Shown one piece after another: positions 1 to 11,679 of a DNA stretch of 64,000 nt. This DNA is from Rhizophagus clarus (lineage: Eukaryota; Glomeromycota; Glomeromycetes; Glomerales; Glomeraceae): positions 361,001-425,000 of the forward strand of contig BLAL01000191.1 in NCBI GenBank assembly GCA_015698045.1. The letters run 5' to 3'. Numbering within the stretch: the stretch's first letter is position 1; every line of letters begins with the position of its first letter. Under the pieces are notes generated by a model that did no database searches, had not been told where the DNA came from, and saw nothing but the letters and a program-made list of their open reading frames with translations. Both the position numbers and the translations under genes were made by a program.

Positions 1-1420
1 AATGCCAAAAGTCCAACATATTTCACTTGACAGAATAAAGTAAAATAAAATTTAGATTTAATAATCTTATTATACAAAATAGCAACACACATAGTTAAAG
101 TAAAACGTACGGTTTTGATCTGTATCTTCCAGAAATATTCTCAACTTATTTACACACATAGCAGCCAATGAATCAGAGTTTCCACCCAAACTCAGCATTC
201 CACCTGTTATTACCGTATGTATACATTCGTATAAAAGCGACATGGCATGTGTTGTCTGGATATGTTGTGTAATTGGTGGTAATAATTTTTTTGCAAGTCT
301 TGGTTCAAGTGGAGTTAATGCTCCAAACTGAAAATTATATATATATATATTTATATTGTTGAATGATCGTTGAATACATAAATTGATATATTATTTAAAA
401 TCTTCGATATATTACCAATTTAATAATTTTGATAAGCATCCAATTATTCGTCGATGTATTTAATATGTTAAACAACTGTGGAGCAAGTGATAAATAATTT
501 TTTGGATTCTTTCTTGCCAATTCGCATATTACATTTACAACAGCACATACAACCGCTTTGGCATATAAAAAAAATAATTAATGCCAATTTTTAAATATTA
601 TAAAAAAAAATCAAATTCAACATACATGGATCAGGATCATCTAGTTTCTCTTTTAATCTTGGAAAACTTAATCTTAGAGCTTCGGGGAACTTAAGGAAAA
701 GTTTATATAATACGAGAACAACCTTCTTCCGCACATAGGGACGAGAATGGTTAAGCATTGAAACCAAATCTTGACATAAATCACGAGCAAGATCTGGTGT
801 CACTATATGAGCTAAGCCATTAAGTGCGACTCCTACTTCAAGATGATTTCCTGAAGCAAGATCCTATTAAATTAAACATATTATTAACTAACTTATTTCG
901 ATCATTAAAAAATATTAAATGTTTTACCTTTTTCAAAAGATTTGTTGTTAACATTAAAACATCAGTATCTTGTCGAAATGATTGTGTGGCAGCTAAGTAT
1001 CCTATTCGCTTCTGAAGGAATTTTGCTGAGGACATAACTTCAACAACATGAAATGACGCCCAGGACATATCATATCCAAGCATTTGAAGCTACAAGTAGA
1101 AATTAAGAAAGCTTTAGTGTTAATTAATTAAGTTAATAAATTACGAGCAAAAAGTTTTTGATGAAAAAAAACTTCATTCTTTTTAAATCAAAAACATGCT
1201 CACGAAAGAAAACTTTAATTTCACGAGTTTAACGAACTCACTATGATAACTTGACCGAACATACATAAGTTAATTTCGAAATAGCTACTGCTTTTACGTC
1301 AGGGTCATTACTTCTAACCTCTTGACGAATTTCTTGTAGACAAGCAGCAATATACTTTTGCTCATTTTTCTTATTAGTGCGGATACCGCGGATTAAGTCC
1401 GTTAATGTCTTTTCAAACAT
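1..1420 (-). CDS. APL5: AP-3 adaptor complex subunit delta (N-terminal part, runs off left edge)
   Basis: Large subunit of the AP-3 adaptor, which sorts cargo from Golgi/endosomes to the vacuole. Exons on the minus strand: 1265-1420, 928-1089, 626-863, 416-555, 111-327 and 1-25 (open at the edge); phases close. The product starts MFEKTLTDLIRGIR and continues with LTYLQMLGYDMSWASFHVVE, VTPDLARDL, RPYVRKKVVLVLYKLFLK, FPRLKEKLDDPDP and VICELARKNPKNYLSLAP, the classic adaptin N-terminal HEAT-repeat order of delta adaptins. About 314 residues are visible; the rest of the trunk and the ear lie outside. The ATG at 1418-1420 is preferred to an in-frame TTG six bases upstream. The start lies 276 bp from the divergent EMC5 start, so the two probably share a promoter region. 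Family assignment is firm; exon borders are read by eye. Confidence 0.93.
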
Positions 1421-1696
1421 TTCCAAGTTAAAAAAAGATAACTAATCTTTATTACTCGAATCTAATAACTTTTTTCCATTTCGCCAATCAGGATTTCATC
1501 TTGGATCATTTATTTGTCACACTCCTATGTTGTTATGCTGTGATAATTAATGCACCCCGTTAATCATTAACATCAGGGACGAATGATGTAACATTCAACG
1601 GGCATGATCCTGCATAAAAAAGTTTGCAGATCTTTCCTCCTCGATATCTTTGTCTTTTTTTTGTTGACGAATTGAACCCTCCACCAAAATTTTATT

Positions 1697-2262
1697 ATGT
1701 CAACAGTCATAGTAGGAAAAATATTGGGATGGATAGGCTTTATTGCACTTGTTCATTCCACGTATTCTACTTATGAACGTACGTTTTTAAAAACGGATCT
1801 TTTATTAACGTAAAAAGGAGAATTATTAAGTGAATCTATTCTTTTTTAGATCTATCATATCTCAAAGCTGTTGAAAAGGTTCCAAATGATATGCCCATTG
1901 AGGTATTTTGTATATTCAATGTTTCTTAATAAGCATTCCTTTTTCATTCTCGGTTAAATTTTTTTATTTATTTATATATAGATTACAGTTGAATGTCTTT
2001 TTTCTGTAATAATCTTTGCAATTAGTGTAATATTAGTAGCAGGTCCTTTAAAACCTATATTAATGAAAAGTGAAATGGTGAAAAAGTAATTAGACTTCAT
2101 TTATAACTTTTTTATATGATTTATTATGTTGGTTATTAACTAATTTTAAAAAAAAATTTTTTTTTTTTTAAAAGATCCATTGACAAAGTTGACACACGCC
2201 CTTCCTTCAATACTTTTAATCATCGAGGTAGGATAATTAAATCATCATTGGACATAAAATAA
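1697..2262 (+). CDS. EMC5: ER membrane protein complex subunit 5 (MMGT family)
   Basis: Subunit of the EMC insertase that places tail-anchored and multi-pass proteins in the ER membrane. Exons 1697-1778, 1850-1902, 1982-2085 and 2175-2262 give 108 residues, the usual length of the family. Two hydrophobic helices are visible (about residues 8-24, ILGWIGFIALVHSTYS, and 47-65, VECLFSVIIFAISVILVAG). The C-terminus has the family signature, here DTRPSFNTFNHRGRII, which is the best identifier. The third intron contains a long T/A homopolymer near 2150-2170. The stop lies 240 bp from the convergent stop of the next gene. Very likely correct; the only soft point is the donor of intron 3. Confidence 0.9.
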
Positions 2263-2501
2263 TAATGTTTACTATAATTCTTTCTCTTAATAAAATTTTT
2301 GGAGAAATTTTTATGTATAACCTCGTTGAACATTAATTATTAGTGACAATTGTTTTTGTTATAAGAGATTAAATTTAGTTATTTAAACAACTTTATAATA
2401 TAAATGTAAAAAATTAACAATTCAAATAAAAAAAACCCAAAAAAAAACAAATATTAAAAGAAAAAAATAAAAAAAGTAATCAAACCTAATAAATAAAAAT
2501 A

Positions 2502-3501
2502 CTATTCATCTGAACTACTACTTCCATGTTTTAGAAATTCTGATAATCGTACAGGAGTATCTCCTCTATGTTCTTCTTGAATTTTATGTTTATTCTTGTG
2601 TTTCTTTTTAATAACAGAGTTAATATTATTAAAAAAACTTATAAAATTTAAGAAAAAACAAACCTTATGAGAATGTCGATGATGATGGTGATGATGGTGG
2701 TGATGATGCTTCTTATCTTCTTCATTGTCCATTTTATCTTCAGAATCTGCTGCAGATTCATAAGCACCTGATTCTATGCTACTACTCTTACGTTTTAAGC
2801 GTTTATCATGATTTTTCCGATCATGGTGTTTATGCTAATTATTAAATAAAACCATGCAGGAGAAACATCATTAGAATTATGAAATACTGTGAAAAACATA
2901 AAAATTCTTACGAAAACGAAAATACTTTTTAATGACAACCTTCTCTACACGCTCGCTTCTATCTTTTTCATCTATTTGATGTTGATTACGTTTTTCATAA
3001 TTTTCATCATCTTCATCGCTTCTATAATACTCATCATCACTAAAATTTCTGGGATTTCTAGTAGGACTTTCTTCACTTTTACTTCGTCTTCTTTTATGAT
3101 CACGATCACGATCACGAGAGGAAGAATGACGGCGATAATGATTATGCTTCTTTCTTTTCTTTTTATTTAAAGAGCTACCTAATCCTTTTAGTTTTGCTTC
3201 TCTTTCTTGGTCCAATTTTTTCCGATATTTAACTAGGTCATATTCCGAAAATTGTGGACCATCAACTTCTGATTTTAATTTACGAAATTCGTCCCTCGAA
3301 GAAAAGAAAAATTAAAATAGCAAACCAACAATATAAGACAAGATTGAGTTGCAACAAGGGACACAGAATGAGTAACATTTAATGAAAAATTGTTGTATTA
3401 AAAAAAAAAAAGAGAAACATGGATTATTACCATGTCATTCCTCCTTTTTTGCGAGCATCAATGTATTCACGTATCGTTCCTCCTCGTTCATTGTTCGCCA
3501 T
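2502..3501 (-). CDS. Lys/Ser/His-rich nuclear-type protein, FAM133-like N-terminus
   Basis: Exons 3431-3501, 2940-3294, 2664-2834 and 2502-2603 close in frame to about 232 residues. The N-terminus reads MANNERGGTIREYIDARKKG followed by GMTWDEFRKL, resembling the short TIxDYL...TWEE segment of FAM133-type proteins. After that the protein is low complexity: Arg/Ser/Asp repeats (about residues 80-110), acidic stretches, and a run of ten His in exon 3 (about residues 182-191) encoded by alternating CAT/CAC. The composition suggests a nuclear, RNA-processing-associated disordered protein, but no catalytic domain is visible. The exon 2 donor (AAG|GTTGTC) was chosen because it alone keeps phase with exon 3; a stronger GTAAGA at about 2910 breaks the frame. 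Function is not assigned. Confidence 0.7.
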
Positions 3502-4692
3502 GTTTTGTAGTTATAAAAAAAATCACGAAATAATTTAAATGGTGGGAGAAAAGCCAAATTTATCAGGTTGATTTTCTAAACACATGATCAAAAGAATATC
3601 TGATTTGCGAAGTGTTTTGCGGGCCGTGCAATCGTGCATGATGTTCAGTACTTTTGTTAACGCGATACAGGTCAATTTTATTGGTCAGTTAATTTAAAAA
3701 GTAGTTATCAATTAGTTTTTAATTATGAAAAATATATAGTTTATATAATGTAACAAAAACAAAAATTTTTTTATAATACAAGTAGTAAATAAAAGATAAG
3801 TATTGTATAATTATTAAAGAAAAAAAAGACTGTTTCTGAATTTATCTAGGTTCACATTTATGATCACAATTTAGAGGATAAAGGAATATATGCATGGAAT
3901 TAGCTATCGTAATTGAACAAGATTAATAAATACATCTTGCTCTTAGGAAGACAAGGAGGAAAAAGAAATAAATAAAATAAATGAATAATGAAAGAAGATT
4001 AAAAACTTACAATATGATATTAAGGGGAAGGGGTAGAAAAAAAAGCATAATACTATAAACCCATAGAAAATAATAAACCAATTAATACAGGAAAAAAAAA
4101 GAATAAACAAACAAATAAATAAAATGTTAAATATAAAAATTAGGAGCAAAAGAAAAGATAGCATAATTAAACTACATAATATAATTCATGACTATTAAAG
4201 GATTCAGCTCAATACGATAATAATGTCACGAAATGGTCCCTGATTTTATCGCAATTTCTAAAAAACCAATTCTATTATTTTTTTTTTTTTTTTTTTTTCA
4301 AATAAAAGGAAAATTTTGCATTAAAAAGATCTATTAAAAACGCATAATAATTCAAATATAAATATATATTATTTTTCCTTTATGTTTTATACAATGTAAT
4401 ATTAAAAGAGGTACATTGCCTTTCCGGAAGGAACGTAACTCGCATGTGAAAGTAGAAATTTTTTTTTGAAAGGGAGACTGGAGGAGTTACGACCTTTTGT
4501 GAAAGGATGCACCCTCCCTTAATGACCAATTCCCTGATGTCATTACTAGTAAAGAAGATACAATAATATTGGGCTTATGCAAGAGAGAATGTGTAATACA
4601 ATTTAAAATGTTGTTGAAGAAAAATTAAAAAAAAAAAAAAAAAAAATATTAATAAACCATGAACTAATATTTTACCAAACGGGATTTTTTTT
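3502..4692. other. Intergenic, no gene seen
   Basis: AT-rich spacer between the 5' end of the Lys/His-rich gene and the 3' end of the G-gamma gene. It has A and T homopolymers (about 4277-4299 and 4628-4646) and short open frames of biased composition only. No convincing RNA gene or inverted-repeat element was found. Confidence 0.6.
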
Positions 4693-5096
4693 TTACATAA
4701 TTATACAGGTACAGCCACCGCAACCACCACCGGATGGTGCGTAAGGATCATCTCGTTTATCAACCGGACCCCAAACAGATGGTACTAGGAAGTCCCTAGT
4801 ATTCTTACAATATCGGATTAAACTATATATGCAACGTTTCAATGGGCGATAAATGTAAAATGATTAGTTATGAAAATAATTGATATATGTTCCATCACTG
4901 CTAATTCTTATAAATACTCTTTAATGCTATCTCGAAGCAATTCAATTATACCTCCACCCAGATAATTATCCTACCTAGTACTAGCTTCACTAACTCGTAC
5001 TCGGGGACGATCTAGATCCTCACGAAGTCTTTGATTAAGTTCCACCAGCCGGCGATATTTCGTTTCTTGCATTCCCATCTGTTTATGTCTATGCAT
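4693..5096 (-). CDS. Heterotrimeric G-protein gamma subunit
   Basis: Gamma subunit that pairs with G beta and anchors the dimer at the plasma membrane for pheromone/nutrient-type signalling. Exons 4975-5078 (or 5096) and 4693-4822 join in phase 2. The product contains [53 protein letters not shown] and ends in CGGCTCIIM. This is the fungal G-gamma pattern: N-terminal coiled coil, conserved VSEAS...LI(R)YC helix and a CaaX box (CIIM, predicted farnesylation), with a Cys two residues upstream that could be palmitoylated. Length is 78 residues from the ATG at 5076-5078 or 84 from the in-frame ATG at 5094-5096; sequence alone does not decide. Known fungal homologues are Ste18/Gpg1-type proteins. 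Confidence 0.92.
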
Positions 5097-6469
5097 TATA
5101 TATATTTATGTATATGTGGATGGTATATATTATGGTATAAGGGTAATGGTATAATGATATTATCGAATTTAATGTCTACAAACCATTAAAGGAAAAAATT
5201 GGTTATTAATATGAGCGAAACATAAAAGTCTATATAATAACAATCTCAAAGAATAAATTATCTCGATCGTAACGAAAGATGTAGAGATCTAACTGAAAAA
5301 CCTGTGTAACATATACTTAACGAAATAGTAAAGGTTTAAACAAGTTTAATAAAGACAAATAAAGTAGAAGAAACTAACCAATCTTTTTTTTTTATTTCAC
5401 TTTTTCAAATACTTTTGATAAGATTATGGTTTCAACAGCAAAAAAATTTCAAGTTTATGGGGAAGAAAATAAAACAATCCTTTTAATTATTCTCTTTAGC
5501 TTTAAACAAGATCTAAATTACTGGATATCTTCTTTAAAGAAGAAAAAACTCACCAGGAAGGAATGTGGTAGGCCGTGGAAAATAAAGAAAGCAAGAAAAC
5601 AAAAAAAGCACGAAAGTAGGGTTTACAATACAAACAAGATTTTGGATTGACAGCAAAAAAATGACCACTAATTTCCGGTGGTTCAATCAATATGGGTTGG
5701 ACCATTTTAAAAAGCTATACAATTGCAGTTATATCAGCGGTTGTATCACCATGGTGTAATTCAAAATTTTGTGTTCTCCTTATTAAGAATTGTTCAATTG
5801 TGTCACAACGAATAGGCAGAGTTTATAAGTGGTTCGTTTGTTTATTATGTTACAAAGAACTACAACTACAACCTAGTACTAATAAAGTGACAAACAAATC
5901 TATTCTTTTAAATTCCATATGAGGAATTCCACATGTAAAAAAATCCGCGGGAATAATTCCCGGATGTGCAATTAAAAAATGTCTTTTTTGTTAATGAAAT
6001 ACTGAATTTTTGACGTAAAAAATAATGAATGAAGATATCAAGATATACAAAACAAACGAGATTTGCGAGACCCCTAATTACAAAATTAAAACTGTTAGCG
6101 TTTAACGTTTAATATAGCTATGTATAAATGTTTAGGTGATACACTGATACACGATTGAAGTATAATAGTAACCGAGCACATAAAATATTATGTAATTTGC
6201 GCAGTTTGAAAAGCTTCATTCGAAGAGAAAGTTCCGGTTTGGCCGATAAAATTTTCCGAAAGAGACGCGACTTTGTTGTTTTTAAAAACGATTGTCATGT
6301 GATTTAAAACTTATCATCGATTAAAGATAATCAAAATTAGATTTAATTTGACGCCGATATGCGCACAAAATAAGAATGTACTACTTAAACATCCCTGAAT
6401 TCAAAAAAAAAAATATTATTATGTTCCAACTTTGTTCTTTCCTTTCGTTTAATTTATTATAATAACATA
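5097..6469. other. Intergenic, no gene seen
   Basis: About 1.4 kb between the G-gamma 5' end and the Mcp1-like gene. Several open frames of 60-76 codons occur, but none has family resemblance or splice-supported continuation. It presumably carries both promoters; no specific motif was identified. Confidence 0.55.
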
Positions 6470-7411
6470 ATGTCACAATCTAAACCAAGTTCAAATGAGA
6501 ATGAAAGTAGTGGAAACGGATCTCCTGTTCGTATTACTGTACCAAAAGTATATGTGTGTCTGACAATAATTCAAACAGGAACCGCCGTAGTTTTTGGCAC
6601 TTTTCTTGCAACTCATTTGAGTGCACCAGCCTTATCTCTTGTCGGCGGTATAGATTTGACAAATAGAACGATTGTATTTGGTAGAGTTTATTATCAAAAT
6701 AAATTCTTAGAACCGTTAGTAGTATTTGGAGCATTAATTGGACATGTTGGCGCCGGTATAGCAAAACGTTGTATTAAAATTTATTGGAAATATAAAAAAC
6801 AAGATGAAAGGAAACTTGCAGGAACAGTACATGAAAAAGTAGAAAAAACTACTACGGATGAAAAGGATAACCAAGGAAATGTTTTAAGACAGAAAATTAC
6901 GACCAAAACTACTACCACCGTCACTGGTTCTTATATAACAAGAGCGTTGAGTTCGTTACTTCCAAACCATCATACAATTGGTTATATTTTAATTCCTGTT
7001 GTATTCGGTCATGCTTATATTAATCGTATTTTACCCAAACGATGTCTTGGTGATTCTTCTTTAATTAACGCTACTTATGTTACACTTAGTCTTCGAAATT
7101 GGCCACGCTCTTCATATCTTGCGTTAACTGCTTTAATTGGTTTAACTGCTTATCATATTACTAGCGGAGCTCCGGTTGCTTACAGAGTATTGAGAGGTTT
7201 TTTGTTCAAAAAAAATAGGGAAAAACTTCAAGCTGAAGCTACAAAAAAAGATCGTGTTTTAAGGCATGGGATAGCTGCTGTTTCAGTTGGTTTATTAACT
7301 GCTGGATTACTTGTGATTGGTGGAAAATTTGGTAAAGATCCTAGGATTCCTTTACGTACTGAATATTTGAAAGTTTATGGTCAAGTATATCCACAAAGTT
7401 GGATAAGATAA
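6470..7411 (+). CDS. MCP1: Mcp1-like mitochondrial outer-membrane protein (DUF1691)
   Basis: Intronless, 313 residues, close to the 302-residue yeast Mcp1, a multi-pass outer-membrane protein that recruits Vps13 for lipid transfer between mitochondria and other organelles. Five hydrophobic segments are visible at about residues 27-48, 81-98, 168-187, 214-234 and 267-286. The two halves look similar in layout (hydrophobic pair, basic loop), and a charged Thr/Lys-rich loop (about 118-150) separates them. Histidines sit in or beside several membrane segments (GHVGAG, FGHAYINR, AYHITSG). The N-terminal 20 residues are Ser/Asn-rich and polar. The ATG at 6470 is the first in frame and is preceded by an AT-rich leader. 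Assignment rests on size, topology and DUF1691-like segments, not on a search. Confidence 0.75.
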   Translation: MSQSKPSSNENESSGNGSPVRITVPKVYVCLTIIQTGTAVVFGTFLATHLSAPALSLVGGIDLTNRTIVFGRVYYQNKFLEPLVVFGALIGHVGAGIAKRCIKIYWKYKKQDERKLAGTVHEKVEKTTTDEKDNQGNVLRQKITTKTTTTVTGSYITRALSSLLPNHHTIGYILIPVVFGHAYINRILPKRCLGDSSLINATYVTLSLRNWPRSSYLALTALIGLTAYHITSGAPVAYRVLRGFLFKKNREKLQAEATKKDRVLRHGIAAVSVGLLTAGLLVIGGKFGKDPRIPLRTEYLKVYGQVYPQSWIR

Positions 7412-7819
7412 TTTTTTTTTTTTTAAAAAAAAAAGAAACTAATGAATAATTTATTGTTATCACATGTGGATTCATGAAATAAATTATTGTAGTAGTATTA
7501 TTAATTATATTGATGATGTAATGAATAATTCCTAAGGATTTGCAGTAATAAAGTTTTAACTAATAATCGAGAAAAAAAAAATTATTTAAGTTTTATTAAA
7601 GTTTTTAAAAATATTAAACTGTTTACAAATAGTATTTCTTCATTAGCAGAATAAATGATATTAAAAGTTCTTTAGAGAGGAATTAAAAAAATTTTTACGC
7701 ATGTATGCTATTAATGACCGAATAAAAGATACCTATGTGTGAATGCTAAATGGGAAGATTTACTACAATAGTACCGTTTAGTCTAGTGGCACTGATTATA
7801 GTAATAAGACAATTATGCT
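7412..7819. other. Convergent 3' region, no gene seen
   Basis: Three-prime flanks of the Mcp1-like gene and SAR1. It contains T/A homopolymers just after the Mcp1 stop and AATAAA-like hexamers near 7479, 7547 and 7650 that could serve polyadenylation. Nothing else is seen. Confidence 0.5.
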
Positions 7820-8880
7820 TTACATATATTGAGATATCCAACGGAAACCTAAAAGGAAAAAGATCGAATTTTTTTTAGAAATATAAGAAATTAATATACA
7901 ATATAAAATTTCCATACATACCATCACCATATCCTTGTCGCATAACAACGGAACACATGAAAACTTCAATAGGACGAATATCTTTTAACATGACTTTACC
8001 CTAATTACACATGAATATTAGTACAAAGTATTACGAATACCCTTGAGAAATAAATATTAACCTTTCCAGTTGTTTGATACAATCCAAGTGCGTGTCTCAA
8101 TTCTTCTTCGGATACCGCACCAAGTGCATCAATTTTATTTCCCAGAATTAGGAAAGGCACGGTTGAGAGTTCTTCAATAGAAAGAAGGGCCTATAAATCA
8201 AATCTTGTTAGTACAAGGAAATCAAACCTAATTAATTGAGTAGTATATTCACTTACATCTAATTCAGTCTTACTTTCTGCAAATCGTTCACGGTCTACGG
8301 CATCGACCATAAACACGATACCAGACACTTCTGGGAAATAATCTTTCCAAAGACGGCGAGCTAAATTATAAAAAATCAATAATTTTGAGAATAAATAGTA
8401 TTTACTTGTATTTACCGTAATTAGTTGTGTTATATGCAAATTATGCAAATATATTTACCTTGTTGATGCCCACCAAGGTCATAAGTTGTGAAACGGACAT
8501 TACCTATGGATAGTTCTTCTGAGGCTATATTATTTAAGAATAAAAGAATTAGCCGATTCGATTAAATTCATTAAATTACATTCCCAATGACCATTTATTA
8601 CACAGCCTCACCAATAATTCACTTACTGGGATGTAGCGTTGGCTGCAATGTAGCTAAACGATCATTTTTTAACATATGCAGTAGAGTCGTCTTTCCAGCA
8701 TTGTCTAACCCCAAGAATAAAATCTTCGCATTTTTATTAACAAGTCCTATTAAAAAGAAAGTAGGTTTTTTGTGAAATGTGATGAAAAGTGAAAAAGAAT
8801 TACTAAAAAATCGTTTGAATTATTAACTCTTACATACCCAATTGCGCCAAAACATCAAAAAACCAGTTAATGATAAACAT
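7820..8880 (-). CDS. SAR1: COPII small GTPase Sar1
   Basis: Arf-family GTPase that starts COPII coat assembly at ER exit sites. Seven exons (8838-8880, 8627-8746, 8524-8459, 8360-8257, 8190-8062, 8000-7922, 7848-7820) close in frame to 189 residues, the normal Sar1 length. Visible motifs: N-terminal amphipathic [16 protein letters not shown]-loop GLDNAGKT, switch [45 protein letters not shown] and the C-terminal [15 protein letters not shown] end. The DLGGH form of the DxxG motif is typical of Sar1 rather than Ras. Gene structure is unusually fragmented for such a short protein but every junction has GT-AG ends. Confidence 0.97.
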
Positions 8881-9379
8881 ATTTACTATACGACTTTTCA
8901 AATCACAAAAATCCGAAATTTATCAAGTTTCGTTCATTAAATAGGGAGAATTTAAAGTTTAAAAAAAAAAGTCATATGAAGTAATAGGGAGGTAACAGAC
9001 ACTTGTCAATTTGTAATGGGATATTCACATGTTAAATTATTAACTATACCAAATTTGATCTACTGACGATCAATCGAAAATTATGACGCACGTTTACTTT
9101 TTTTCCTACGTGTGAAAATATATTTGCATCTTGATCTAGATAATGATTTCGTTAACATTCTTAACGTTTAATTTGGCCAGTAGGAAATTTAGTGATCTCT
9201 CTCCATTCACATAAATTGTATAGTTTATTCCATTGGTATAATAATAAGTTATCTTTTCATTTGGATTGATTTATATTAAAAGAAATGTGCTAAAACCGTG
9301 TCAAATCATATATCAAATATTTAATTACGTAATTCCTTCCTTAATATCCCAATTAACAAACCGTTGAACAACCACGCTA
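8881..9379. other. SAR1 upstream region
   Basis: AT-rich spacer between SAR1 and a decayed gene; presumably holds the SAR1 promoter. No open frame or repeat of note was seen. Confidence 0.5.
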
Positions 9380-10790
9380 CCATCTAATTAAACTTCATTT
9401 ATTGTTCCATTTCACATCAATATCAAACGTATTCCACTAGAATGCGGACGTACACAGATACTATTAGAATGTTCAATTCCTTTTTTAAAGAGGATCTTCA
9501 AAAATATTTTCTTTATCACACCTATTATCTTAAGGCAAATATTCCAATTCATCCATCTTATCATAATAATTTTCATTGAATTGGTTCCCTTGAGCATAAT
9601 TATCAACATGATTCGTGCCCAGCATTACTCACCAGCGATGGATGATTGAGGCTGAAATTGATCAAGAGAATTAGTTGGGAATTATAATTTCTGATTATTT
9701 GGAACTGTACCATATTCCAAAAATACTAGTTTTGATCTATTTTGCATTTCCTAAAAAAAAGGACCAATTTAATTATTAGTTGAAGAAGACAGCGTGCATT
9801 TAAATTTACTTGATTAATATTTCTATTTCATATGAATCAGATCGTATTTTCTCGATCGATGCGAAAAATTTCATTTTATAATTTCTTGTTCTGTTTGGCG
9901 TCTTTTCATCCAATCAATATGCAGCTTGTAATTTGTCACCTTACGTTTAGAAGATTTTGTATATCAACAATCTTTTTATGTAGTGATTCTCCCTATATGC
10001 AAATATAATAAAGAATATTTTCGTATAAAGTATACCTTCTCGCTGCTATATTCGTTTTTCTACTCTTATCTTTCTCTTTGAATTATTTCAAGAATCCAGC
10101 AATCTTATGTCGTTCAATTCTTCCTTCGAATTTTTAAAAAAGAAATATAATTTATATTCTTGTGTATTTGGTATATCATAATCTCAATAAGCCAAAATTG
10201 CGTAACCTTTTCGAGTTGAATCTGACCTTTCATAGCATTGAGTTCTTCAAGTCCATCTTAAAGTCCAAACAAAATGAAATGAGTTTTTCAACATTGAGTG
10301 GTATCATTCAAATTCATCATCTGTATCATCTCTATTCGGAGGAACATTAGCGTCATCAAATATTGGCTTCAGGAATCATCCGGGCACCAGAATTCTTAAG
10401 CATGATATACACTTAACATTGAATTCTTATTCTTCCTCACTATAAAATGAATTAAATTATAAAGTAGGAAAAAACATAATTAAATTTACTTCAATTAAAA
10501 TAAATACACACTTTATTGACTTCCTCATCGTTTAGTTCAGTATTAGCTGTTATATATATTTGATTTGGGTTATTCATTGTAGGTGAACTAGGTCGACTGT
10601 AGTCGTAAAAGTCGTTATCAAACAGGTTGTTATGTTGACCTATAGGAGGCTTGTATGCTTGATTGTAGCTTTATCGATTTCTTTGTGCACCATTAGAAAT
10701 ATTTTTTTTGATTGGAAAAGGTGAATGGCTATCTTGGATTTGTGTCAAATTATTTCCGATTGCTTCATTCTGCGTGATTTGATACGTAAT
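9380..10790 (-). pseudogene. Decayed Asn/Asp-rich protein gene
   Basis: Read on the minus strand, separate stretches encode low-complexity but protein-like text: FPIKKNISNGAQRN then, after an in-frame TAA, NQAYKPPIGQHNNLFDNDFY and DYSRPSSPTMNNPNQIYI (about 10515-10785); DDANVPPNRDDTDDEFE ending in a stop (about 10300-10350); and DNYAQGNQFNENYYDKMDEL (about 9545-9615). The pieces lie in the same orientation but are interrupted by stops and frame breaks that splice sites do not explain. I read this as the remains of one Asn/Asp-rich gene; an active gene with unusual introns is not excluded. The original function is unknown. Confidence 0.4.
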
Positions 10791-11467
10791 TAATCGATAT
10801 AATTATTATCAAATTAATAATAAAAATCTACTAATTATATCTATCAAAAAAAAAAAAAGAATATTACTTAATTATCTACAAATATATCCTGCGAAGAATA
10901 AAATTGGATTGAATATTAGTCGTAAAACAATAATCTATTTCCGATACAAGCAGATTAGTTTTGTGTATATATTTAGTTTATCTAAAGGATCGAATTCTTG
11001 AAGTCGAAGAAGCTATTGACGTCAGTTCAAGGAAATCTAACTATTATTCTTTAAAGGAATAAACTTTCTTTTTCTCGTCCATAATATTTTACTGAAAAGA
11101 TTACATATTTCAGCCAATCAAATCTTGAGACGCAACGCGCTACGTGATACGCGTCAAATCATATGAGTAATTTAAAATTACAACAAATTAAAATTATAAA
11201 CCAAGAATTAATAAACCTTTGAAATTTTGAAAATTTTTATTTAAATGTTTTCTGAATAAATTGTGATCTACTATTTATAATTAAAAATATTAGGTATTTT
11301 CATTTATATTTAAAGATGGTATTACCCTGCTATATACAAGTTTAGTTTCATAATATTTTATATTAAAAAAAAAACAAATACTAATTAAACCGAAAATCAG
11401 GATTTTAAACAAGAAATAAATTTTAAAATAAAAGAAGTAAACTAGTAAAATTACAAATTGGTTTATA

Positions 11468-11643
11468 CAGTTCACCCTCTCTATAACAAATTTTTATATA
11501 GTGAATACCCTGCCATAACGAAGAAAGGTTCAGATACAGATTTTTCATATTATTAATAAAATGACCCTCAGTATAGCGAATTCTCTCACTATAACGAATT
11601 TTAATCTCCAGCCCGTGAGATTCACTATAGTGAGGGTGAACTG
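11468..11643. mobile_element. 176-bp MITE with TA target duplication
   Basis: Terminal inverted repeats begin CAGTTCACCCTCTCTATA on the left and, read from the right end inwards, CAGTTCACCCTCACTATA. Both ends are flanked by TA (11466-11467 and 11644-11645). Size, TIR and TA flanks fit a non-autonomous Tc1/mariner-pogo type element. It has no coding capacity; the open frame across it is an artefact of the TIR. Confidence 0.8.
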
Positions 11644-11679
11644 TAATTATATAATATTGCATAAAATATTTTTTATTTA

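Noticed and set aside
2895..2912. Strong GTAAGA donor in the Lys/His-rich gene
   Set aside because: Using it throws the next exon out of frame (immediate TAA); the weaker AAG|GTTGTC donor keeps the frame.
5426..5922. Two plus-strand frames of 74 and 76 codons
   Set aside because: No splice-supported extension, no family resemblance, and codon composition equals the surrounding spacer.
7770..7810. tRNA-like string TTTAGTCTAGTGGCA
   Set aside because: No acceptor stem, anticodon arm or T-loop could be paired around it; it lies in the SAR1 3' flank.
11423..11662. 79-codon minus-strand frame
   Set aside because: It lies across the 176-bp MITE and simply translates its inverted repeats.
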